From: Pseudomonadota bacterium | GTDB lineage: Bacteria; Pseudomonadota; Gammaproteobacteria; Burkholderiales; Casimicrobiaceae | NCBI GenBank assembly: GCA_022709775.1 | Contig: JAKLIE010000063.1 | Coordinates: 1-7,981, forward strand | DNA length: 7,981 nt | Reading direction: 5' to 3' | Shown: positions 1 to 5,414 of the stretch, piece after piece | Position numbering within the stretch: the stretch's first letter is position 1 | How the letters are laid out: every line of letters starts with the position of its first letter | Notes under the pieces: model-generated | Seen by the model: only the letters and a program-made list of their open reading frames with translations | Database searches by the model: none | What the model was told of the DNA's origin: nothing | Made by a program: the position numbers and the translations under genes

Positions 1-1
1 C

Positions 2-994
2 GCCGAGTGGGTGGAAGCCGGCCGCCGCGTGCTGCTCGTGACCGTCGTGAAGACCTGGGGCAGCTCGCCGCGGCCGCCGGGCGCGATGCTCGCGGTGCGC
101 GACGACGGGCACGTCGTGGGCTCGGTGTCGGGCGGATGCATCGAAGACGACCTGATCGAGCGCGTGCGCAGCGAAGGGCTGAAGGCGACGAAGTGCGAGG
201 TCGTGACCTACGGCGTGTCGGCCGACGAGGCGCGGCGTTTCGGGCTCCCCTGCGGGGGCACGATCCAGCTCGTGCTCGAGCCGCTCACGAAGGAGTCCGG
301 CATCCTCGCGCTGCTGCGCGAGATCGAGGAGGGCCACCTGGTCGCGCGCCGTCTCGAGATGGCGACCGGGTTCGCCACGCTCCATCCTGCGAAGCCGTCC
401 GACTCGCTCGCATTCGACGGCAGGACGCTGACGACGATCCACGGGCCGCGCTACCGGATGCTCGTGATCGGCGCGTCGCAGCTCTCGAAGTACCTCGCAC
501 AGATCGCGGTGGGTCTCGACTACCAGGTCACCGTCTGCGACCCGCGCGAGGAGTACACGGAGACCTGGGACATCCCGGGGGTGACGCTCGTGCGCACGAT
601 GCCCGACGACACGGCGATGGCGATGAAGCTCGACGAGCGCTGCGCGGTCGTGGCGCTCACGCACGACCCGAAGCTCGACGACCTCGCCCTCCTGGAGGCG
701 CTCGCGTCGCCCGCGTTCTACGTCGGGGCGCTGGGCTCGCGCGCGAACAACGACAAGCGTCGCGAGCGCCTGAAGCAGTTCGAGCTCACCGACGCGCAGA
801 TCGCGCGGCTGCACGGCCCGATCGGGCTCTACATCGGCAGCCGTACGCCGCCCGAGATCGCGATCGCGATCCTCGCCGAGATCACCGCGGTCAAGAACGG
901 CGTGCCCGAGGACGCGCGGATCAACGTGGCTATCGCGAAGGCTCGGCAATCCGCGGCCGCGACGGCCGCCTGCTCGGTCGCGCAAAACGCCTGA
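2..994 (+). CDS. xdhC: XdhC family molybdenum cofactor chaperone/insertion protein, 5'-partial
   Basis: XdhC proteins bind the molybdenum cofactor, promote its sulfuration and deliver it to xanthine dehydrogenase-type enzymes in the cytoplasm. The frame is open to the left edge. The visible residues before the GTG at 11 (A-E-W) match the usual XdhC start region, so about 10-20 N-terminal residues are probably outside the window and the GTG is not the true start. The N-terminal XdhC/CoxI domain shows GSSPRPPGAM (about 62-91), GSVSGGCIEDDLIERV (about 119-166) and PCGGTIQLVLEPL (about 248-288). The C-terminal Rossmann domain starts at RMLVIGASQLSKYLAQIA (about 456-509) and carries LTHDPKLDDLALLEAL, YVGALGSR and PIGLYIGSRTPPEIAIAILA, all hallmarks of the family. 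The visible 330 residues fit the full two-domain form. No xanthine dehydrogenase or CoxL gene is in the window, so the client is unknown. A CoxI-like assignment is the alternative. Family call is secure. Confidence 0.93.
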   Translation, partial: AEWVEAGRRVLLVTVVKTWGSSPRPPGAMLAVRDDGHVVGSVSGGCIEDDLIERVRSEGLKATKCEVVTYGVSADEARRFGLPCGGTIQLVLEPLTKESGILALLREIEEGHLVARRLEMATGFATLHPAKPSDSLAFDGRTLTTIHGPRYRMLVIGASQLSKYLAQIAVGLDYQVTVCDPREEYTETWDIPGVTLVRTMPDDTAMAMKLDERCAVVALTHDPKLDDLALLEALASPAFYVGALGSRANNDKRRERLKQFELTDAQIARLHGPIGLYIGSRTPPEIAIAILAEITAVKNGVPEDARINVAIAKARQSAAATAACSVAQNA

Positions 995-1012
995 CGCGGC
1001 CGCCCGGCACGC

Positions 1013-1795
1013 TCACGGCGCCGGCACGGGCCTCGGAGCGGCGGGCACGCGCGAGAGCGCGACGTCGCCGTACCAGGCGCGCAGCGACTCGCCGGTGTTG
1101 TCGGTGTCGGTCATGATCGCGATGCCCGACACGGGCGGCGCTTCCTGGCCGAACGCTGCTCGATAGTCGGCCGCGATGTCGCGCTCGTAGGCGAGCCACC
1201 GGCCGGCGCGCGCGCTTCCGCTTTCGACGACTATCATCCGCACGCGGTCGGTGTACGGGTTCGGCACGATCGTGCCCACCGGCGCGCGCGCATCCCAGAT
1301 GTAGGCGAGGCCGGCGTCGGGGACGCCGTCGCCGAACATCGCGCGGGCGGCCGTGCGCGTCATCCGCTCGAACGGCGACAGTCGCTCGGGCGGAACGCGG
1401 AACGTGACGTAGACGCGCGCGGCGTAATCGTCGCCCGACTTGCGCGTGACGTCGCCCTTCGCGACCGGTCGCTCGACCCTCCACGACCACGCGAGCGCCG
1501 GCCACGCCTTCGGATCGAGGTCGAGCTTGCGGACGAGCCCCGATGCGGAAGCGTCCGCGGCGGCCTCGACCACCGTTCCGCGCTCGTCGTCGCGGACGAG
1601 CGCGTAGCGCGTGTGGCGGTCGATGCCGCGGAACGTGAGCGGCGTCCAGCCGTCCGGCAGCGGGCCGCCTGGTTGCGCCTGCGAGAACGCGCCCACCGCG
1701 ATCGCCTCCGGCGTCGTCTGCGCGAGCGCCGGGACGACGACGAGCGCGACGAAGGTCGCGGCCGCCGCGAGTTGCCGTTGCCGGGCGCCCTTCAT
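1013..1795 (-). CDS. Exported DUF3047 family protein, last gene of the operon
   Basis: A 260-residue protein of unknown biochemical function. Residues 1-25 form a signal peptide: basic start (MKGARQRQ), a hydrophobic stretch A10-P22, and a probable cleavage after ALA at 23-25, just before Q26. The mature protein should therefore be periplasmic. The body matches what I recall of DUF3047: LPDGWTPLTFRG (46-57), LAWSWRVERP (101-110), GDDYAARVYVTF (121-132), YIWDARAPVGTIVPNPYTDRV (165-185, a conserved block), IAIMTDTDNTGESLRAWYGDV (225-245) and a proline/alanine-rich tail. The fold may be a lectin-like beta-sandwich, which is inference. The ATG at 1795 was chosen because its first four bases form an ATGA overlap with the stop of the upstream transferase gene; the frame is open much further upstream but that part is a shadow. 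There is no clear Shine-Dalgarno site, so translation is likely coupled. It ends 18 bp from the convergent xdhC stop. Confidence 0.88.
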   Translation of the reverse strand: MKGARQRQLAAAATFVALVVVPALAQTTPEAIAVGAFSQAQPGGPLPDGWTPLTFRGIDRHTRYALVRDDERGTVVEAAADASASGLVRKLDLDPKAWPALAWSWRVERPVAKGDVTRKSGDDYAARVYVTFRVPPERLSPFERMTRTAARAMFGDGVPDAGLAYIWDARAPVGTIVPNPYTDRVRMIVVESGSARAGRWLAYERDIAADYRAAFGQEAPPVSGIAIMTDTDNTGESLRAWYGDVALSRVPAAPRPVPAP

Positions 1796-3102
1796 GCCGC
1801 TCGCGGGCCGGTCGCGCGCCAGCGCGCGAGGTCTTCCGCGTTGTCGACGTCCCACAGCGTCGGGAGCTCCATCCAGCGCGCCCCCGAGCGCCGGAGCGCC
1901 GCGCGGGTCCCGGCCATGACCGAGGGCGTGCTCCACGCGATACCCGCGTACGCGTCCACGTCGCGCGCGACGCCGACGAGCGCATAGCCGCCGTCCTCGA
2001 CCGGGCCGAACACGGCGTCGTGCGTGTCGAGCGCGGACGAGGCGGATGCGAGGTAATTCGCGTCGATCGCCGGACAGTCGGTGCCGATCAGCATCGGCAC
2101 GTCGCCGCGTGCCAGTGCCGACGCAAGGGCGCTGCGCATCCGATCGCCGAGGTCGGCGCCCTGTTGCCGGTGCAGCGTCGCGCCGTGCCTTCGCGACCAC
2201 TCGACGAGGGCGGGGTTCGTGACGTCGGGCGAGCACCACAGCTCGACCGCAGCGACGATCCCGCGCGCCCGGGCCTCGTCCGCGGTCGCGAGCGTGCGCT
2301 CGACCAGCTCGCGATACGCGGCCGCCGCCGCGTCGCTGCCGAGCGTGCGGGCGAGCCGAGTCTTGACTTCTCCGGGCACCGGCGCCTTCGCGAACACCTG
2401 CAGCACGCGGGGGCGCGCGTTGGGCCCACGGTAGGCCTTCGCGAGCCGCGACGGATCGGCGCCGAACGCCCACGCGGCGCGCAGCCGCCACATGAGCAGG
2501 ATCGTGCGCCAGGCGCCATCGCGGTCCCAGCGGCGCCCCGAGGTGCGGATGCGCTGCGCGAGGCACGCCGGGCGGCCGGCGCGGCGCTTGAGCGTTCGGG
2601 AGAGCGCGAGGTCTTCCATCAGCGGGATCGGCGGAAAGCCGCCAGCTTGCGCGAACAGCGATCGCTCGACGAAGATTCCCTGATCGCCGGTGGCGAGGCC
2701 GGTCAGCCGCGAGCGGAAGTTCATCGATGTGGCCACGAAGGGGAGCATCCGCGAGCGCCCCTCGATCGTCACGTCGAAGCGCCCCCAGCGCCGGCCCGCG
2801 CGGATCGCCTCGTCGATCGCCTTCGCGGCGTCGGCGGGCAGACGGGAGTCGGCGTGCAGGAACAGCAGAACGTCGCCGGCGGCGGCGGCCGCTCCTGCGT
2901 TCATCTGCGACGCGCGTCCGCGCGGTGCGACGATCACGCGATTGGCCAGAGGCGTCGCGATCGCGACGGTCGCGTCGCGACTACCGCCATCGGCGACGAT
3001 CACCTCGTGGCCCGCGCCGCGCAGCGGCACGAGCGCGTCGAGCGTCGACTCGATGCCTTCAGCCTCCTCCAGCGCGGGGACGATCACCGACAGCCGGATC
3101 AT
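1792..3102 (-). CDS. Fusion: TIGR04283 family 2 glycosyltransferase plus TIGR04282/DUF2064 CofC-like transferase
   Basis: A 436-residue cytoplasmic two-domain enzyme. Domain 1 (about 3-225) is a GT-A family 2 glycosyltransferase of the TIGR04283 kind: SVIVPALEEAEGI (5-17), VADGGSRDAT (36-45), GRASQMNAGA (62-71), LHADSRLP (82-89, with HAD in the place of the metal-binding DxD), GDQGIFV (139-145), MEDLALS (162-168), RRWDRDGAWRT (190-200). Domain 2 (about 232-428) is the DUF2064/TIGR04282 fold, related to nucleotidyltransferases such as CofC: VFAKAPVPGEVKTRLA (236-251), GADLGDRM (315-322), LIGTDCPAI (338-346), FGPVEDGGYALVG (365-377), DVDNAEDL (418-425). Key motifs of both halves look intact, so both may be active. 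The two families are commonly separate neighbours, named rSAM/selenodomain- or arsenosugar-associated transferases 2 and 1. The ATG start overlaps the upstream membrane-protein stop (ATGA), and the stop overlaps the downstream start in the same way. Donor and acceptor are unknown. Confidence 0.92.
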   Translation of the reverse strand: MIRLSVIVPALEEAEGIESTLDALVPLRGAGHEVIVADGGSRDATVAIATPLANRVIVAPRGRASQMNAGAAAAAGDVLLFLHADSRLPADAAKAIDEAIRAGRRWGRFDVTIEGRSRMLPFVATSMNFRSRLTGLATGDQGIFVERSLFAQAGGFPPIPLMEDLALSRTLKRRAGRPACLAQRIRTSGRRWDRDGAWRTILLMWRLRAAWAFGADPSRLAKAYRGPNARPRVLQVFAKAPVPGEVKTRLARTLGSDAAAAAYRELVERTLATADEARARGIVAAVELWCSPDVTNPALVEWSRRHGATLHRQQGADLGDRMRSALASALARGDVPMLIGTDCPAIDANYLASASSALDTHDAVFGPVEDGGYALVGVARDVDAYAGIAWSTPSVMAGTRAALRRSGARWMELPTLWDVDNAEDLARWRATGPRAA

Positions 3103-3836
3103 CGGGGGGCCTGCGTCGCATCCTTGCGCGCGCGGAGTCGGCCGATCGCGACCGGCACGAGCGCGAAGACGCCGAGCAGCGCGAACGCGCCCAGCGTCTC
3201 CGCCGAGACGAGGCCCTGCAGCGACTCGATGCGCCCGAGCGTCTGCCCGAGGTTCACGAACACGAACGTGCCCGGGATGATGCCGACGAAAGTGGCGAGC
3301 GCGTAGGTTGGGATGGGGATCGACGTGAACGCGGGCGCGAGGTTGACGAGGAAGAACGGGAACAGCGGGACGAGCCGGAGGAACAGCAGGTACGAGAACG
3401 CGTTCTCGGTGAAGCCCGCGTTGATCCGCTCGCCGAACGCGCCGAGCCGCTTGCGCGCCGCGTCGGCGAACACGTATCGCGCGGCGACGAAGACGAGGGT
3501 CGCGCCGATCGTCGCGGCGACCACGACGAGTGCGCTGCCGATCCAGCGGCCGAACAGGAAGCCCACCGTCAGCGACATTGCGAGACCGCCCGGCAGGCTG
3601 AACGCCGTGACCGCGACGTAGACGACGAAGGCGATCGCGAGCGAGGCGGCGAAGTGCGCCTGCGTGAACGCGAGCAGCGCGTCCCGGTTCGCCTTGATCG
3701 CATCGAGCGAGAGGTAGCGTTGCCCGCCGAGTGCGAAGAACGCGGCGACCACGCCGACGAAGAGCGCGACGAGCGCCAGCCTGAGCGCGCGACTGCCGGA
3801 CGGCGTCGCGGCGGGCGGAGGAGGATAGGGGGTCAT
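3099..3836 (-). CDS. TVP38/TMEM64 (VTT domain, DedA-superfamily) inner-membrane protein
   Basis: A 245-residue integral membrane protein. Members of the TVP38/TMEM64 group belong with the DedA/VTT superfamily, for which lipid scrambling or transport-type roles have been proposed; the substrate of bacterial members is mostly unknown. Hydrophobic segments lie near 18-37, 63-80, 86-118 (probably a re-entrant or paired segment), 145-168, 178-198 and 214-233. Family motifs are present: FSLPGGLAMSLTVGFLFG (79-96), FLRLVPLFPFFLVNLAP (152-168), FTSIPIPTYALATFVGIIPG (170-189) and FVNLGQ (193-198). The C-terminus is basic (RLRARKD), consistent with a cytoplasmic end. The frame is open up to 4013, but those 59 extra residues are antisense-like and overlap the upstream gene. 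The ATG at 3836 follows the oxidoreductase stop by 2 bp and gives a normal-length protein. Pairing with a MerA/LPD-like oxidoreductase is a recurring arrangement, known also as fusions, which suggests a joint function. Confidence 0.93.
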   Translation of the reverse strand: MTPYPPPPAATPSGSRALRLALVALFVGVVAAFFALGGQRYLSLDAIKANRDALLAFTQAHFAASLAIAFVVYVAVTAFSLPGGLAMSLTVGFLFGRWIGSALVVVAATIGATLVFVAARYVFADAARKRLGAFGERINAGFTENAFSYLLFLRLVPLFPFFLVNLAPAFTSIPIPTYALATFVGIIPGTFVFVNLGQTLGRIESLQGLVSAETLGAFALLGVFALVPVAIGRLRARKDATQAPR

Positions 3837-3838
3837 CC

Positions 3839-5269
3839 TCAGGTGCCCCGCAGCCCGAAGATCCGCCGGATCCACGCCTTCGACGACGGCGTCAGTCCCT
3901 CCTTCAGCCGCTGGTCGGCGACGCGGCGGTTGATCGACGCGAGCGTCGGGTACGTGTGGATCGCCGCCGACAGGTCGCCGGCCTTCATGCCCTTCGACAC
4001 CGCGAGCACGCATTCGGCGATCAACTCGCCCGCGTGCGGGCCGACGATCGCCGCGCCGAGGATCGTGCCTTTAGGATCGGTGACTAGCTTGGCGAACCCC
4101 TCGGTCTCGCCTTCGGCGCGCGCGCGGTCGACCTCGTCGAACGCGAAGCGGTAGACCCTGTGCGCGACGCCCTGCTTCTTCGCCTCGTCCTCGGAGAGCC
4201 CGACGCGCGCGAGCTCGGGATCGGTGTACGTGCACCACGGCACGACCGTCGACGGCCTGGTCCAGAACAGCCTGAAGATCGCCTGTCGCAGCACGACGCC
4301 GGCGTGATGCTCGGCGAGGTGCGTGAACTGGTAGCCGCCGGCGGCATCGCCGACGACGTAGACGCGCGGATTCGTCGTGCGCAGGCGACCGTCGCACACG
4401 ATGCGTCCGCCGTCGAGCTTCACGCCCGCGGCGTCGAGGCCGAGGCCTTCGACGTTGACCTTGCGGCCGGCCGCGACGAGCACGTGCGTGCCGGCGACGA
4501 CGCGTTCGCCGCCGTCCTTCGCCTTCAACGTCACCCGCACCTCGCCGCGACGGCCCTCGACCTTCGCGATCGACGTATCGAGCTCGAACCGCACGCCTTC
4601 CGCGGTCATCCGGCGCAGCACGACCTCGGCCAGGTCGGCGTCCTCCCGCGGCAGGATGCGGGGGGCGACGTCGACGAGCGTGACGTCGCTGCCCAGCCGC
4701 CGGAACGCCTGCGCCATCTCGCTGCCGATCGGACCGCCGCCGATCACGATCAGGTGGGGGACGTCCTCGCGCAGGTCGAAGATCGTTTCGTTCGTGAGCG
4801 CGCCCGCGTCCGCGAGACCGGGGATCGGCGGCATCGCGGGGCGCGAGCCGGTCGCGATCACGAACGTCTTCGCGGTGAGACGGCGGCCGTTCACGTCGAA
4901 CGCGTCCGGCGAGACGAAGCGGCCTTCGCCGAGGATCACGTCGACGCCCATCGACCGGAAGCGCTCGGGACTGTCGTTGGGCTCGATGCCGCGGATGACC
5001 GACGCGACGCGCTCCATGACGGCTGCGAGGTCGGGTTTCGGGTCGTGCGGCGCGAGCGCCCAGCGGTCGGCGTGGCGCATCGCGTGGGCGACCTGCGCCG
5101 ACTTGATCAGCGTCTTCGAGGGCACGCAGCCGGTCCACAGGCAGTCGCCGCCCAGCCGGTGCTTCTCGACGAGCGCTATCTTCGCGCCGAGCGCGGCGCC
5201 GCCCGCGGCGACGACCAGGCCGCCGGCGCCGCCGCCGATCACCACGATGTCGAACTCGGGTCGTGCCAC
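3839..5269 (-). CDS. Class I FAD-dependent pyridine nucleotide-disulfide oxidoreductase, MerA/LPD-like, first gene of the operon
   Basis: A 476-residue cytoplasmic flavoenzyme expected to pass electrons from NAD(P)H through FAD to a redox disulfide. Visible motifs: FAD-binding VVIGGGAGG (9-17); redox pair C43 and C48 in GGDCLWTGCVPSK (40-52); ATGSRP (139-144); NAD(P)-binding VIGGGPIGSEMAQAF (175-189), with acidic D200 ending the second strand, which suggests NADH (inference); second FAD motif VYVVGDAAGG (303-312); and a C-terminal dimerisation domain (about 344-455). Lipoamide dehydrogenases end in HxHPTLxE, holding the catalytic His-Glu pair. Here the block is HTYPTLAS (438-445), so Tyr440 and Ser445 stand in those positions and classical lipoamide chemistry is unlikely. 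No metal-binding N-terminal domain and no C-terminal Cys pair are present, so it is not a true mercuric reductase. The start is GTG at 5269, supported by a strong ribosome site. The next methionine is residue 64, beyond the active site. Confidence 0.93.
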   Translation of the reverse strand: MARPEFDIVVIGGGAGGLVVAAGGAALGAKIALVEKHRLGGDCLWTGCVPSKTLIKSAQVAHAMRHADRWALAPHDPKPDLAAVMERVASVIRGIEPNDSPERFRSMGVDVILGEGRFVSPDAFDVNGRRLTAKTFVIATGSRPAMPPIPGLADAGALTNETIFDLREDVPHLIVIGGGPIGSEMAQAFRRLGSDVTLVDVAPRILPREDADLAEVVLRRMTAEGVRFELDTSIAKVEGRRGEVRVTLKAKDGGERVVAGTHVLVAAGRKVNVEGLGLDAAGVKLDGGRIVCDGRLRTTNPRVYVVGDAAGGYQFTHLAEHHAGVVLRQAIFRLFWTRPSTVVPWCTYTDPELARVGLSEDEAKKQGVAHRVYRFAFDEVDRARAEGETEGFAKLVTDPKGTILGAAIVGPHAGELIAECVLAVSKGMKAGDLSAAIHTYPTLASINRRVADQRLKEGLTPSSKAWIRRIFGLRGT

Positions 5270-5272
5270 GCG

Positions 5273-5280
5273 CTCCCCTC
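5273..5280 (-). promoter_or_regulatory. Ribosome binding site of the oxidoreductase gene
   Basis: On the minus strand GAGGGGAG ends 3 bases before the GTG at 5269, with the AGGGG core 5 bases away. It supports the GTG as the start, since no ATG occurs in frame until residue 64. It is the best Shine-Dalgarno match in the operon; the three downstream genes have none that is clear. Confidence 0.7.
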
Positions 5281-5325
5281 GACCGGCGAGGTCCCCCGGT
5301 ACCGTGGGTCGATCGAAATACGCCG

Positions 5326-5331
5326 ATCTTA
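5326..5331 (-). promoter_or_regulatory. Candidate -10 element for the oxidoreductase operon
   Basis: TAAGAT on the minus strand matches four of six positions of the sigma-70 -10 consensus. It would place transcription start near 5318, about 50 bases before the GTG. The hexamer 17 bases upstream (GGGTGG) does not resemble a -35 box, so the call is weak and rests on position and local AT content. Confidence 0.25.
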
Positions 5332-5366
5332 CCGATTCGGATCCACCGCCACCCGCGTGACTCGTT

Positions 5367-5372
5367 TAAGAT
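5367..5372 (+). promoter_or_regulatory. Candidate -10 element for the delta-60 repeat gene
   Basis: TAAGAT, inside the AT-rich run CGTTTAAGATCC, would start a transcript near 5379, about 36 bases before the ATG at 5415. No -35 box is found at normal spacing. Low confidence; the same hexamer occurs on the other strand 36 bp away. Confidence 0.28.
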
Positions 5373-5400
5373 CCCTGCGAAGGTCCGCGACGCAGGCGCC

Positions 5401-5406
5401 GGGAGG
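5401..5406 (+). promoter_or_regulatory. Ribosome binding site of the delta-60 repeat gene
   Basis: GGGAGG lies 8 bases before the ATG at 5415, a near-ideal Shine-Dalgarno match and spacing. It fixes the start of the exported protein immediately ahead of a clear signal peptide. Confidence 0.75.
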
Positions 5407-5414
5407 AAGGCGGG

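Larger units (their letters stand above)
5270..5414. promoter_or_regulatory. Divergent intergenic region holding the promoters of the operon and of the delta-60 gene
   Basis: This 145 bp spacer is the only intergenic stretch of any length in the window and lies between two start codons on opposite strands, so both promoters should be here. It is less GC-rich in the middle (about 5313-5340 and 5361-5373) than the flanking genes. I see two TAAGAT hexamers facing away from each other but no good -35 partner for either, and no convincing operator palindrome beyond short ones such as TCGATCG at about 5309-5315. No riboswitch-like structure is evident. Confidence 0.55.

Noticed and set aside
995..1012. 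Bidirectional terminator between xdhC and DUF3047
   Set aside because: The 18 bp gap is GC-rich but shows no stable hairpin followed by a T run on either strand. Rho-dependent termination cannot be judged from sequence.
7..1116. 369-codon open frame on the + strand over xdhC
   Set aside because: It lies in a different frame from the clear XdhC protein and is highly Arg-rich, so it is a shadow.
1796..2566. N-terminal extension of DUF3047 to a 517-residue protein
   Set aside because: The extra part lies out of frame over the transferase fusion and is Arg-rich. The ATG at 1795 is followed directly by a signal peptide and overlaps the upstream stop.
3837..4013. 59-residue N-terminal extension of the TVP38 protein
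   Set aside because: It would overlap the 3' end of the oxidoreductase, has no membrane or family signal, and the ATG at 3836 fits the operon spacing.
2727..4154. 475-codon open frame on the + strand
   Set aside because: It is antisense to the transferase fusion and the TVP38 gene, with low-complexity charged composition and no motifs.
3839..5269. True mercuric reductase or lipoamide dehydrogenase
   Set aside because: The MerA N-terminal metal domain and C-terminal Cys pair are absent, and the LPD His-Glu pair is replaced. No mer genes and no 2-oxoacid dehydrogenase genes adjoin it.
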